Source of the DNA: Camelimonas lactis
Lineage (GTDB): Bacteria > Pseudomonadota > Alphaproteobacteria > Rhizobiales > Beijerinckiaceae
Assembly: GCF_004342915.1 (NCBI RefSeq)
Contig: NZ_SLWL01000008.1
Coordinates: 62,001-126,000, forward strand
Reading direction: 5' to 3'
Length of the DNA stretch: 64,000 bases
Shown here: positions 8,606 through 17,616 of the stretch, piece by piece
How the letters are laid out: each line of letters opens with the position of its first letter
How positions within the stretch are numbered: the stretch's first letter is position 1
Translations under genes and position numbers: made by a program
Notes under the pieces: generated by a model
Told to the model about the DNA's origin: nothing
Databases searched by the model: none
Seen by the model: only the letters and a program-made list of their open reading frames with translations

Positions 8606-9089
8606 GATTGTTTGCTCCACAGTCAAGTTTACGATAATTCAGGCTCAATTGCTGATATTCTGGCGTCGATAACTCCGCGTTGCTGATCCCATGCGGGGCA
8701 TAATGAGATTTCCATGAAGAAATCACCCGCATAAATTTATGGTTTCCCGCCGGGTTTGAAGTCAAGTTGTCGCCAGCCGTATTTACGTCCTTGTGATGCG
8801 GCGGGCGCCGGCGCGCGACGCCCGTTAATGCTGGCGCCCGCCAAATCGCAGCGGCCATGGCCAGCGTCTGGCGTTGATGGCGGCGCGGGGCCCGCCAGGC
8901 GCCGGCATCGGGAAAGCTTCTGGTCATTTTGGCAGGTTTCCCGGTGATCGACTTGTCGCTGGGGCAGGAAATGTCTAAGCACAGCTTTATCTGGTCGTGA
9001 GCCCGCTTGCGTCTTTTCCCGGATACAGCATGCTTCAGGATGATCCCTGAGGCGCTGTTGCTCCCCATGGTCGTTCCGGTGGAGGTTTC
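8606..9089. other. Divergent intergenic region, crcB pair / ytcA-mdtNOP
   Basis: About 480 bases lie between two divergently transcribed operons and must hold both promoters. It contains no convincing gene on either strand. The clearest element is the inverted repeat at 8800-8842. The crcB-proximal half (8640-8760) is noticeably more AT-rich than its surroundings, which fits a promoter. On the plus strand GGAGG at 9081-9085 sits just upstream of a TTG in the ytcA frame. Confidence 0.6.
8800..8842. repeat. 10-bp perfect inverted repeat in divergent promoter region
   Basis: GGCGGGCGCC at 8800-8809 is repeated in inverted form, GGCGCCCGCC, at 8833-8842, with a 23-nt spacer. It lies between divergent operons, so a terminator role is unlikely. 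It may be a regulator site or chance pairing in GC-rich DNA. Confidence 0.4.
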
Positions 9090-9521
9090 TTGCCTGTCGT
9101 CCAGGATCATCCTCAAGGCATGTGCATGCGGGGCGTCCGTTCTCTCCCGCCGGCCGCATCTGGCCCGGCCTGGCGCGCCATGATGGCGGCGGTGTCCCGC
9201 GCACGCCGCATTGGCCCCGGCCGTGGGGCGCGCCGTCTTGCGACGCGATCGACAATCCTGACGCTGGGCGCGGGCTCCATGGCCGGCTGCGCCCCCGGCG
9301 CTCCAGGCGCCCCGCTGGGCGCGCCGGCCATTTCGCTGTTCGGCGCTTACTTCCCGGCCTGGCTGCTGTGCGCTTTCATCGGCGTCATTGGCGCCGTGCT
9401 GGTGCGCGTCGTGTTCATCCGCGTTGGCCTTGACGACATGTTCCCCGTGCGCCTGCCGGTGTACGTGGCGGTCGCCGTCATCATCGGCCTTCTGGTTTCC
9501 TTTTTCGGCTTTGGCAGGTAA
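9090..9521 (+). CDS. ytcA: YtcA-like small membrane lipoprotein
   Basis: The C-terminal ~80 residues resemble YtcA, the small protein encoded next to mdtNOP in E. coli: a lipobox-like 'SMAGC' followed by 'LFGAYFPAWLLCAFIGVIGAVL' split over two membrane helices. Its function is not established; the conserved neighbourhood suggests a role with the efflux pump. The start is uncertain. TTG 9090 has GGAGG at good spacing but gives a long Arg/Pro-rich leader, while ATG 9180 or 9183 gives a more normal lipoprotein signal peptide without a clear ribosome site. The gene ends 3 nt before mdtN. Confidence 0.75.
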   Translation: MPVVQDHPQGMCMRGVRSLPPAASGPAWRAMMAAVSRARRIGPGRGARRLATRSTILTLGAGSMAGCAPGAPGAPLGAPAISLFGAYFPAWLLCAFIGVIGAVLVRVVFIRVGLDDMFPVRLPVYVAVAVIIGLLVSFFGFGR

Positions 9522-9524
9522 CGC

Positions 9525-10574
9525 ATGGCGCAGGCGGGCAAGCAGCGCGCGCTGAAGGTCTGGGGAACGCTGGCCGGCCTCATCATCATTGGCGTCGCCG
9601 TGCTGGGCAGCGAGCGCTTCCTGCGCCAGGCCGATCGCAATCCGCTGTCGCAGGACGCCAGCCTGAGCGCGGAGACGGTGGCGGTTGCAGCCAGCGTCCC
9701 CGGCCGCATCGCCAGCTTCCACGTCGTGGACAACCAGGCGGTAGCCAGGGGCGACCTGCTGTTCACCCTTGAGAAAGAGCCCTACCAGCTGGCGCGCGAC
9801 CAGGCGGCGGCGGATCTGCGCATCGCGGAGGCGGCGCTGGCGGACAGGCGCCGCGCCGTCGTGGCCGAGCAGAACAACGCCATGATCGCCGATGAACAGA
9901 TCGCACGGGCAAAATCCAACCTGGCTCTGGCCACGCAGACCCTGGCCCGCCTGACGGCGCTGCGCCCGAAGGGTTATGTCAGCGCCCAGGAGGTGGACAC
10001 CGCCCGCACCGCGAAGCAGGACGCGGAGGTGAGCCTGCGTCAGGCCATGCGCCAGAAGGATGCGGCGGACGCTTTGGTCGGCGGCCTGACGGCGGCGGCA
10101 GCCCTGGTGGACGCCCGCCGGGCGGCGCTGGCGCTGGCGGAGCGGGCGTTGGCCAACACCGAAGTGCGCGCGCCTTTCGCCGGCAAGGTTTCCAGCCTGA
10201 ACACCGGCATTGGCGCGTATGTGATCCCCGGCCAGTCGGTGTTCACCCTCATCAGTACGGGCGCATGGTTCGCGATCGCGCCGTTCACCGAGACGGAATT
10301 GCCGGCGATCCGCGTTGGCGACTGCGCCGTCGTTTACGCCCTGTCCGACCGCAAGCGGATGATCCGCGGCCGGGTGGAGAGCATCAGCTGGGGCGTGGCG
10401 TCGGAGGATGTGATCCGCATTCCCCGCGGCCTGCCAGTGACGCCCAGGAGCCTCGACTGGGTGCGCATCGCCCAACGTTTCCCGGTCCGTATCCGGCTCA
10501 TCGATCCGCCCGACGATCTGATGCGCGTCGGCGCTTCCGCGACCGCGATGGTGCACCATGGCGACGGCTGCTGA
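9525..10574 (+). CDS. mdtN: MdtN-like membrane fusion protein (HlyD family)
   Basis: This 349-residue periplasmic adaptor links an inner-membrane pump to an outer-membrane channel. One N-terminal membrane helix (about residues 11-29) is followed by a first half-lipoyl strand ('GRIASFHVVDNQAVARGDLLF'), a long alanine-rich coiled-coil hairpin (about 90-190), the second lipoyl half ('VRAPFAGKVSSLNTGIG') and a beta-barrel domain. The start is ATG 9525, three bases after the ytcA stop. The 3' end overlaps mdtO by 17 nt. Gene order ytcA-mdtN-mdtO-mdtP matches the E. coli multidrug/aromatic efflux system. Confidence 0.9.
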   Translation: MAQAGKQRALKVWGTLAGLIIIGVAVLGSERFLRQADRNPLSQDASLSAETVAVAASVPGRIASFHVVDNQAVARGDLLFTLEKEPYQLARDQAAADLRIAEAALADRRRAVVAEQNNAMIADEQIARAKSNLALATQTLARLTALRPKGYVSAQEVDTARTAKQDAEVSLRQAMRQKDAADALVGGLTAAAALVDARRAALALAERALANTEVRAPFAGKVSSLNTGIGAYVIPGQSVFTLISTGAWFAIAPFTETELPAIRVGDCAVVYALSDRKRMIRGRVESISWGVASEDVIRIPRGLPVTPRSLDWVRIAQRFPVRIRLIDPPDDLMRVGASATAMVHHGDGC

Positions 10575-12450
10575 CGCCCCGTGGCGGATGATCGCCCGGC
10601 AGGTCTGGAGCGATCTTCAACCGTTCGAGGGGCGCCTCGGCCTCACCTGGCGCGTGGCGTTGCTTTGCGCCATCACCGCCGCCGTGGCGATGATGCACCG
10701 GATCCCGGAATCAGCCATCAGCTGCTATCTGATCATCTTTCTGATGCGGCCCAACGGCGCCGAGTGCGTCGGCCAGGCCATCGGCCTGATCATTCTGGCC
10801 ACCCTTGTGGTGTTCGGCATGGCGCCGCTGATCCAGGCGCTGGCGGAGACGCCGTTGCTGCGCCTGGCGGTGATCGCCGGGGCGACGTTTCTTTTTCTGT
10901 TCCTGAGTTCGGCGTCGCAGCTTGGCGAGATCGGCGCCATCATCGGTCTGGTCATCGCCTTTATCCTGACCATGGTGGATCTGGTTCCGGTCGGCGAGAT
11001 TGTCACGCGCGGCCTGCTCTATGCCTGGGCGATGGCCTGCATGCCCATGGCGCTGATGATCGGCTTCTGTCTGGTGCTCGGAACCGGCCCGCACACCCTG
11101 CTGCGCCGGACGGTGGCGGAACGTCTGGAGGCCGCCGCCGGTTTGCTGGAAACGGGTGACCGGCGCCAGGCGACGGCGCTGCTGGCGGAAGGGCAGGCCG
11201 AGGTCGACAAACGGGTGCTGATGACCCGGATTTTTTACACCGCCCCCAAAGCCGAGGCGCAATGGCTGGCGGGCGCCGCCGCCGCCGCCTACCGGTTGCT
11301 GCTGGCCGCCGCCGCGGCGCCGGCCGACGCCGGCGGCGACGCCGCGCGCCGCTCCCTGGCTGATGGATGCCGCCGCGCCGCCCTGGCGGTGCGCCGTCGC
11401 GCGCCGCTGCCCCTGCCCATGGCGCCGGAGGGCGCAACGGGGGGCGCGCCGGCCCTGGCGGTGATCTGGCGGTCGCTGGCCGGTCTCGCCGCGCCGGACG
11501 GCGGCATGGCGACCACCCCGGCGAAGGCTCCGTTCCTGGCGCCTGACGCCTTCACCAACCCGGATCACCAGCGCTACGCCCTCAAAACCACGGCGGCGGC
11601 GGTGTTGGCCTATCTGATCTACTCCCTGCTGGACTGGGAGGGCATCGCCACCGCCATGGTCACCTGTTACGTGGCGGCCCTGGGCACCACTGGCGAAACC
11701 GCGCACAAGCTGACGTTGCGTATTGTCGGCTGCCTGATCGGCGCGCTGATGGGCATTCTGGCGATCCTGTTCGTCATGCCGCATCTCACCTCCGTGGGGG
11801 GGCTGATGGCGCTGGTGTTCTGCGCCATCCTGCCTGCCGCCTGGGTGTCGACAGGAAACGAGCGGATTTCCTATGGCGGCGTGCAGATTGGCCTCGCGTT
11901 CCTGCTCACCGTTCTCAACGGCTTCGGTCCCAGCCTCGACATGGGGTCGGCGCGGGACCGGATTATCGGCATCCTGCTCGGCAACACGCTGGTGTTCATC
12001 ATGTTCACTAACTTCTGGCCCAGGAGTGCGGCCGTGGAAGTCCGCCGTCGCCTCTCGGGCGCGCTGGAGGCGCTCGCCCGTCTGGCGGCCCTGGCTCCCG
12101 CCGCCCGGGTCGACGCCGTGAATGACATCGCCGCTGTCGCCACGGATACGGCCGCGGCCAAAATGGCGCTGGACATGACGCCGTTCGAACCGCGCGGCCA
12201 GAGCCCGGCCCCAGCCGAGTTGCGTCGCCTGTACGGGGTGATCGATGAAATTGTCGCCCTGCTGCCGGCCGTGACCTTCAGCGACCGGCCGCACGATGAC
12301 GAGGCCCGCCTGTTCCGGAGCGCCGCCGCGACGTTCGAGCCGGAACGGGACCCGGCGTTGACCCCGGCGCCGGCCGCCGTCATGACGGACAGTGATGCGC
12401 CTGACACGCTGGCGCGGGCGCGCCACATCACGCAGCTTGCCGCCGGATGA
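10558..12450 (+). CDS. mdtO: MdtO-like inner-membrane efflux protein (FUSC family)
   Basis: This 630-residue protein has two FUSC-type membrane halves (about residues 30-180 and 340-490), each with several helices, separated and followed by soluble helical regions. It resembles MdtO and the aromatic acid exporter family. It is predicted to work with MdtN and MdtP in exporting toxic organic compounds such as aromatic or dye-like molecules. ATG 10558 lies inside the end of mdtN (17-nt overlap), so the two are translationally coupled. The loop at about 240-330 is very Ala/Arg-rich and poorly conserved in appearance. Confidence 0.88.
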   Translation: MATAADAPWRMIARQVWSDLQPFEGRLGLTWRVALLCAITAAVAMMHRIPESAISCYLIIFLMRPNGAECVGQAIGLIILATLVVFGMAPLIQALAETPLLRLAVIAGATFLFLFLSSASQLGEIGAIIGLVIAFILTMVDLVPVGEIVTRGLLYAWAMACMPMALMIGFCLVLGTGPHTLLRRTVAERLEAAAGLLETGDRRQATALLAEGQAEVDKRVLMTRIFYTAPKAEAQWLAGAAAAAYRLLLAAAAAPADAGGDAARRSLADGCRRAALAVRRRAPLPLPMAPEGATGGAPALAVIWRSLAGLAAPDGGMATTPAKAPFLAPDAFTNPDHQRYALKTTAAAVLAYLIYSLLDWEGIATAMVTCYVAALGTTGETAHKLTLRIVGCLIGALMGILAILFVMPHLTSVGGLMALVFCAILPAAWVSTGNERISYGGVQIGLAFLLTVLNGFGPSLDMGSARDRIIGILLGNTLVFIMFTNFWPRSAAVEVRRRLSGALEALARLAALAPAARVDAVNDIAAVATDTAAAKMALDMTPFEPRGQSPAPAELRRLYGVIDEIVALLPAVTFSDRPHDDEARLFRSAAATFEPERDPALTPAPAAVMTDSDAPDTLARARHITQLAAG

Positions 12451-12454
12451 GAAC

Positions 12455-13999
12455 ATGACGTTACAGAACGCCTGCTGGCTCATCATGAAACGCATGAACC
12501 GCCACCTGCGGTCGGGCCTGCTGATCGCGGCGGCCGGCAGCCTGGCGGCCTGCGCCACCAGCGCGCTGGAGAATGCGCCGGAACATCCCGCCGCGCCCTG
12601 GAAGCCAAAGGACGGGCAGGCGGCGGAAGCGCCTGGCGGCGCGCCGTCGTTCAGCGTCACGCCACAGCCGGAGGTGGCCGCGCTGGAGGCGACGCCGGAT
12701 ATTTCGTCCAGGCGGGCCCATGACCTGCCGGAGCTGATTGACATCGCCCAGAGCCGCAACCCGGCAACGCGCCTCGCATGGCAGCAGGCGCGTCAGGCGG
12801 CGTTGTCGGAAGGCATGGTTGCGGCGACCTATCTGCCGGTGATTTCCGCCAGCGTCATTGGCGGGCGCCAGCGGGTGGGGAGTAGCGCCGACGCCGCCCT
12901 GCCGGGCCTGCGCGACCCCAGCGCCACTGTCGGCGGCGTCACGCCGATGGTCACGCTGCAATGGCTGCTGTTCGATTTTGGCCAGCGTCGCGCCCTGCGT
13001 GACGCCGCCCGGCACAATTCGGCGGCGGCCAATGTGCTGTTCAACGGCGCGCACCAGAAGATCATCTTCGACGTCACCCGCGCCTATTTCCTCTATGGCG
13101 CGGCGCGCAGCCGCGTGCGCATCGCCACGCAAACCCTGGGCAACGGCCAGGCCATCGAAGCCGCCGCCGTCGATCGCATGGAAAAGGGGCTCGGCAACAC
13201 GGTGGAGGTCGCCCAGGCGAAACAGCAGGTCGCCCAGGCGCGCTTTGGCCTGGTTCAGGCCCAGGGGGCCGAACGCGGCGCCTACCAGGCGCTGCTCGCC
13301 GCCATGGGCGTCTCGCCGATGACTCAGATGCAGATCCGCGACGCCAGCGGCCGTGCGCTGTCGGCCAGCTTCCAGGCGCCGACCGACGCCGCCATCCGCG
13401 CCGCTTTGGCGCGCCGTCCCGACGTGCTGGCCAGTTACGCGGCGATGAAAGCCAGCCGCGCCGGCGTCGCCGCCGCCCAGTCGGAGTTCATGCCCAAGGT
13501 GTTCCTCAGCGCCGTGGCCGCCAGCGGCTCCAACAGCCTGAGCGCCACGGGCCTGCCGACCATTGGCCAGCAGGGCTCCACCACCGGCTTCCTGGTGGGC
13601 GCGACCATGCCGATCTACGACGGCGGCCTGCGCGCCGCCCAGTTGCGCAAGGCGGAGGCGCTGGCCGATTCCGGCGAAACCACATTCAACCGGGTGAAGA
13701 ACGACGCGGTGCGCGAGATCATCGTCGCTACCGACACGTTGCGCTCGGCGCTGGCGTCCTACAAGGCGGCGTCGGCGCTGGCCGATGCGGCGCGGGTTAC
13801 CTATGACGCGGCGTTCGCGGCCTGGAAGTCTGGCGTCGGCTCCATCACCGCCGCCACCGCCGCCGACAGCGGCCTGCTTGTCGCCCGCCAGGCCCAGGCC
13901 GACGCCCACGCCGCCTCGCTGGTCGCCGCCGCCAATCTGGCCTTCGTGCTGGGGGCCATGACGTCGCGCGATACGGCGTCTGGCCTCATGCATCGATGA
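12455..13999 (+). CDS. mdtP: MdtP-like outer-membrane efflux lipoprotein (TolC/OMF family)
   Basis: This 514-residue outer membrane factor forms the exit duct of the MdtN-MdtO pump. An N-terminal signal ends in lipobox 'SLAAC', with the lipid-modified cysteine at residue 33. Two OEP repeats follow, with the usual alanine-rich heptads such as 'NTVEVAQAKQQVAQARFGL' and 'LIDIAQSRNPATRLAWQQA'. I preferred ATG 12455 because GGATGAGA precedes it; ATG 12485 would give a shorter signal peptide but lacks a ribosome site. The gene starts 5 nt after the mdtO stop, so the operon is compact. Confidence 0.88.
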   Translation: MTLQNACWLIMKRMNRHLRSGLLIAAAGSLAACATSALENAPEHPAAPWKPKDGQAAEAPGGAPSFSVTPQPEVAALEATPDISSRRAHDLPELIDIAQSRNPATRLAWQQARQAALSEGMVAATYLPVISASVIGGRQRVGSSADAALPGLRDPSATVGGVTPMVTLQWLLFDFGQRRALRDAARHNSAAANVLFNGAHQKIIFDVTRAYFLYGAARSRVRIATQTLGNGQAIEAAAVDRMEKGLGNTVEVAQAKQQVAQARFGLVQAQGAERGAYQALLAAMGVSPMTQMQIRDASGRALSASFQAPTDAAIRAALARRPDVLASYAAMKASRAGVAAAQSEFMPKVFLSAVAASGSNSLSATGLPTIGQQGSTTGFLVGATMPIYDGGLRAAQLRKAEALADSGETTFNRVKNDAVREIIVATDTLRSALASYKAASALADAARVTYDAAFAAWKSGVGSITAATAADSGLLVARQAQADAHAASLVAAANLAFVLGAMTSRDTASGLMHR

Positions 14000-14079
14000 T
14001 GGCGCGGAATATGACCATTTTCCTTTTGCCGCGGATCATGTACCGCTTGATATAACAAGGCCGACAGGGGGATTTCTGG

Positions 14080-15201
14080 ATGTGCACGTCGCTTGTCTAC
14101 AAGGACGCCGCCGGCAAGGCCTACTTCGGCCGGACGCTCGAACTGACGGTGGCCCTGCCTTACCAGCTCGCCGTTTTCCCCAAAGGCGCGCAGTGCGTTT
14201 CGGAGGTCGCCGGGCATCCGCCGGTCACGTTTGGGCGGCTGCACGATTTTGTCGCCATCACCATGCCTGGGCGGGCGCCGACGGCAGCGGCGCCGCTGGG
14301 GCCGGATGATCTCAAGGTTATCGAGGGCATGAACGACCAGGGGCTGACCTTCAGCCTGCTGTCCTACCCGTCGGCCGGCGGCGCGCAGTCGCTGGACATG
14401 ACCCGGGCCGCCTTGGCCGCCTCCGATCTGGGCGGCTGGATTCTCGGCAGTTTCGCCACGGTGGCGGAGGTGCGCGCCGGGCTCGGGCGTCAGCCCGTGT
14501 TGCTGGAGCCGCTGGCCATGCTCGGCGGCGCCGTGTCGCCGTTCCATTATGTCGCCCACGACCCTTCCGGGGCGGCGCTGGTCATCGAATTCACCAAAGG
14601 GGCGATGCGCCTGTTCGACAATCCGGTCGGCGTCATGACCAATGGGCCGGAGTTCGACTGGCACCTCACCAATCTCAACAATTACACCTTCCTGAGCAAC
14701 GTCGACCGCTCGAGCGCCACCTTCGGCGCCCTGGCGGCGCGGCAGCCGGATTCGGGCATCGCCACCGCTGGCCTGCCGTCTTCCAGCACCTCGGTCGGCC
14801 GCTTCGTGCGGGCGACGTATTACGCGCAATACACCGAGAAGGCCGCCAACCCCGACGCGGCGGTGCGGACGCTCGCCCATGTCATGAACAATTTCGACCG
14901 CCCACGCGGCGTCTCCATCGATTGCTCCGCCAATGGCGGCGGTCTGGAGGTGCAGGGGCTCAAGGCGGCGGAACCGGAGCCCTATGCAACGGAGTTTACT
15001 TCCTGGACCAGCATGAGCGATCTTGATCGCAAGCTGTTTTTTGTGCGCGACTATAACGGCCTCAATTTCGTCAGCGTCGATTTGACGGCGCTGGCGGGCC
15101 TTGGTGGCCCATGCGTGCTTCCGTTGGCCAGGGTCGCGGATCAGGCGGGCGACGTGAGCGGCCTCCTGCGCGCCGCCGGAAAGGCGCAGCCGCACGCCTG
15201 A
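14080..15201 (+). CDS. Choloylglycine hydrolase / penicillin V acylase family amidase
   Basis: This 373-residue Ntn hydrolase belongs to peptidase family C59. The catalytic cysteine is residue 2, exposed after removal of Met1, and Arg18 of the 'FGR' motif is conserved. 'GMNDQGLTFSLL' and 'VMTNGPEFDWHLTNLNNY' match the family asparagine motifs. Residue 21 is Glu where studied bile-salt hydrolases and penicillin acylases have Asp. Because Cys follows Met1 directly there is no signal peptide, so the enzyme is probably cytoplasmic. Known family substrates are bile-salt, penicillin V and acyl-homoserine-lactone amides; the substrate here is unknown. It lies 80 nt after mdtP. Confidence 0.85.
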   Translation: MCTSLVYKDAAGKAYFGRTLELTVALPYQLAVFPKGAQCVSEVAGHPPVTFGRLHDFVAITMPGRAPTAAAPLGPDDLKVIEGMNDQGLTFSLLSYPSAGGAQSLDMTRAALAASDLGGWILGSFATVAEVRAGLGRQPVLLEPLAMLGGAVSPFHYVAHDPSGAALVIEFTKGAMRLFDNPVGVMTNGPEFDWHLTNLNNYTFLSNVDRSSATFGALAARQPDSGIATAGLPSSSTSVGRFVRATYYAQYTEKAANPDAAVRTLAHVMNNFDRPRGVSIDCSANGGGLEVQGLKAAEPEPYATEFTSWTSMSDLDRKLFFVRDYNGLNFVSVDLTALAGLGGPCVLPLARVADQAGDVSGLLRAAGKAQPHA

Positions 15202-15231
15202 GCCAGGCCCGCCGGGCCGGAGCTGTCAATT

Positions 15232-15246
15232 GTCCCCTTCGGGGAC
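15232..15246. terminator. Small hairpin after the C59 amidase gene
   Basis: A 6-bp stem (15232-15237 with 15241-15246) around TTC lies 30 nt after the amidase stop and before the ribosome site of the next gene. There is no T-run. It is a weak terminator candidate or 5' leader structure. Confidence 0.3.
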
Positions 15247-15277
15247 TCAGGGACTTCAGGACACAGGGAGAAGAGAC

Positions 15278-15769
15278 TTGAAGAAAACCCCTTTCATCGC
15301 CGCCGCGCTTGCCGTCGCGTTCGCCGCTCCAGCTTTTGCCGCTGACCGGCATTTTGAATGTCCTGCGATCAAGGCGGGCGAGGAGCCGGCCGCGGTGAAG
15401 GATCTGCGCCTGAGCTTTGGCAAGGAGGACCCGCTGAATGTTCCGGACGCCCTTAACGCCGCCGTCGACCGGTTGCGCAAGGATGGGGCGAACCGCACCC
15501 TGGTGATCGACAATCTCATCAGCGCTTACTGCCCGGTGGTCGCCGCCAACAGCGCGCTGACCGACCAGCAGAAAGTGGCCCGCGTGCAGCGTTTCGCCAC
15601 GATTGTCGTGCCGCTGGTCTATGGGCTGGAAAGCGCCGAGGAAATCATCCTGAACGTGCCGCTGCCGCCGGCGGTGATCGACGCCGTCAATGAGAAGGCG
15701 CGCGCGGTCAAGATCTCGCCCGAGGAGTGGGCGGCGGGCGCCGTTGAGCGCGCGCTCGGCGGCAAGTAA
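15278..15769 (+). CDS. Secreted hypothetical protein, TTG start
   Basis: I do not recognise a family. The product of about 163 residues begins with KKTPF and has a clear Sec signal peptide with an 'AFA' cleavage site (about residue 21). The mature part has two cysteines ('FECPAI', 'AYCPVV') that could form a disulfide, and is otherwise helical and soluble. TTG 15278 is chosen because GGGAG lies upstream at good spacing and the signal peptide starts there; an upstream in-frame TTG gives an implausible leader. The mature protein is probably periplasmic. Two hairpins follow the gene. Confidence 0.75.
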   Translation: MKKTPFIAAALAVAFAAPAFAADRHFECPAIKAGEEPAAVKDLRLSFGKEDPLNVPDALNAAVDRLRKDGANRTLVIDNLISAYCPVVAANSALTDQQKVARVQRFATIVVPLVYGLESAEEIILNVPLPPAVIDAVNEKARAVKISPEEWAAGAVERALGGK

Positions 15770-15781
15770 GCCCCACGCGGC

Positions 15782-15840
15782 GGCCCGGAGCACGAACCCC
15801 GGGCCATGAAAGGCGGTCCCTGTCGCTGACGACAGGGACC
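15782..15840 (+). terminator. Double hairpin terminator
   Basis: Two stems follow the secreted-protein gene: a 7-bp stem (15782-15788 with 15799-15805) and a perfect 11-bp stem (15815-15825 with 15830-15840) closing a CTGA loop. The second is strong, but GGGGAAGG follows instead of a T-run. It is the likely transcription end before clcA. Confidence 0.6.
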
Positions 15841-15882
15841 GGGGAAGGCTGCGGCTGGTTTCGGGGGAGGGCGCCGGGCTTT

Positions 15883-17334
15883 ATGGTGGGGTCACAGACA
15901 TCGCAACAGGCGGACGCTCCTTCGCTGAATGATGCGGCTTCGGTGCGGGGCGCGGGCGTCTACCAGTTTCTTTTCGTGGCGCTGGCGGCGCTGGTTGGCG
16001 CTGTCATCGGGCTGATCGGCTCCGCTTTCCACCTTGCCATTGATCATTTGTCCGCCTGGCCGCAATGGCTGGCGACCCGGGTGGAGCCTGACCAGCGCAT
16101 CTGGTGCACCATGGGCGTGACCATGCTGGCGACGGTGATCAGCGTGATGCTGGTGCGGCGCTTCGCGCCGGAGGCGGGCGGCAGCGGCGTTCAGGAGCTG
16201 GAAGGCGCGGTTCAGGGCATTCGCCAGGTGCGCTGGCGCCGGGTGCTGCCGGTGAAATTCGTCGCCGGCATTGCGTCGATTTCTTCTGGCCTCGTGTTGG
16301 GGCGCGAAGGTCCCACCATTCACATCGGCGCCGCCGTTTCGGCCGCGGCGGCCGGGGCGACCCGGTGCACCGAGGTGGAGCGGCGCGGCCTGCTGGCCGC
16401 CGGCGCCGGGGCGGGCCTTGCCTGCGCCTTCAATGCGCCGCTGGCGGGGGCGCTGTTCGTCGTTGAGGAAACCCGCAAGCAGTTTCCCTATACATTCCGC
16501 ACATATATGGGCGTGATCGCCGCGGCGATCACGTCGACGATCGTGACCCAGGCGATCGCCGGGAGCCGCATTGATCTGCCGGTGATCGGCCAGCAGGCGC
16601 CGCTGGCCAGCCTGCCTGCCTTCGCCCTGCTTGGCGTCGCGCTCGGCGCCATGGGCGTGGCGCTGAACGCGGTCGTGCTCGCGACGCTGGACATGGCCGC
16701 CGCCTGCAACAGGCGCGTTCCTTATCTGTGGCCGGCGCTGGTTGGACTTGGCGTCGGCGCCCTGCTGACCGCGGCGCCGCAAACGGTCACCGGCGGCGAA
16801 ACCGTGATCATGCAATGGGCTGCCCAGACGCCGGCGCTGCCGATGCTGCTGGTGTTCGTCGTCATGCGCTTTGTCACCATGGTCGGCAGCTATTCGGCTG
16901 GGGCGCCAGGCGGGGTTTTCGCGCCGATCCTGGCCCTGGCGGTTTGCTCCGGCATGGCGTTCGGCGCCATTGTCGAGCTCACCGTTTCCCAGCTGGGGCT
17001 GGGCGGCGCCCTGGGGGACAGCGCCTCGCCGTTGGCTTTCGGCATGGCGGCGATGGCCGCGCTGTTCACCGGCTCGATCCGCTCGCCGCTTGTTGGCGTG
17101 GTGCTGGCGCTGGAACTGACCGGCTCCTATGGTCTGACGCTGGCCATGCTGTGCGCCAGCCTGACCGCCAACCTGACGGCGCAGTGGCTCGGCGGTCGTC
17201 CCCTGTATGAGCAGCTGCTGGAACGGACATTGCGTCTCGAAGGCAAGGCCCCTTCGCCCAGGCGCGCGGCCGTGGGACTCGCGTCCTGGACGCGGGACAG
17301 GCGCGCGCGCAGGCGGGAGCGGGGCAAAGGCTGA
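15883..17334 (+). CDS. clcA: ClC-family chloride/proton antiporter
   Basis: This 483-residue polytopic protein has the ClC signatures 'GSGVQELEG', 'GREGPTIHIG' and 'FNAPLAGALFVVEE'. E142 corresponds to the gating glutamate E148 of E. coli ClcA and E196 to the proton glutamate E203, so a coupled 2Cl-/H+ antiporter is expected rather than a channel. A tyrosine near the C-terminus ('PLYEQLLERT') matches the central pore tyrosine. The filter reads GSGVQ instead of GSGIP, so the classical proline is Gln. The C-terminal tail is Arg-rich. ATG 15883 follows a GGGGGAGGG site. A likely role is acid resistance or ion homeostasis. Confidence 0.92.
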   Translation: MVGSQTSQQADAPSLNDAASVRGAGVYQFLFVALAALVGAVIGLIGSAFHLAIDHLSAWPQWLATRVEPDQRIWCTMGVTMLATVISVMLVRRFAPEAGGSGVQELEGAVQGIRQVRWRRVLPVKFVAGIASISSGLVLGREGPTIHIGAAVSAAAAGATRCTEVERRGLLAAGAGAGLACAFNAPLAGALFVVEETRKQFPYTFRTYMGVIAAAITSTIVTQAIAGSRIDLPVIGQQAPLASLPAFALLGVALGAMGVALNAVVLATLDMAAACNRRVPYLWPALVGLGVGALLTAAPQTVTGGETVIMQWAAQTPALPMLLVFVVMRFVTMVGSYSAGAPGGVFAPILALAVCSGMAFGAIVELTVSQLGLGGALGDSASPLAFGMAAMAALFTGSIRSPLVGVVLALELTGSYGLTLAMLCASLTANLTAQWLGGRPLYEQLLERTLRLEGKAPSPRRAAVGLASWTRDRRARRRERGKG

Positions 17335-17616
17335 GCGCGGGCGTGTTACTTTTTCGCGCGTTATCCTTGCGCCCGCGGGCTTGCGCCTCTCCGGGACGCC
17401 CCCGTCGCTGGGCATCGGTTGCATGGGCGCGAAGCTGGCGCTGCTCCTGGCGGCCTCCCGTCGCCTCCCTGTTTTCTCCCCACGTGGGGAGCGATTGTGC
17501 GGCAAGGCGTGGACGGGCGCGGTCAGGCGTCCGCCCAGGCGATCATGTATCGCCAGCGCGATTTTCATGTACGGTGTCGCAAAGGCGCGCTCCAGTCGCG
17601 CCGGCGGGGAGGAACA

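Noticed and set aside
8606-8780. Possible fluoride riboswitch upstream of the crcB pair
   Set aside because: The minus-strand leader lacks the conserved blocks of the crcB motif in the right order. A GCTGAT-like stretch near 8685 lies on the wrong strand for the crcB genes. A covariance-model search would be decisive.
8592-10559. 655-codon minus-strand open frame
   Set aside because: It overlaps the crcB start, the intergenic region and mdtN on the opposite strand and matches no family pattern.
10711-12759. 682-codon minus-strand open frame opposite mdtO
   Set aside because: It is antisense to a well-supported efflux gene and has the same low-complexity shadow composition.
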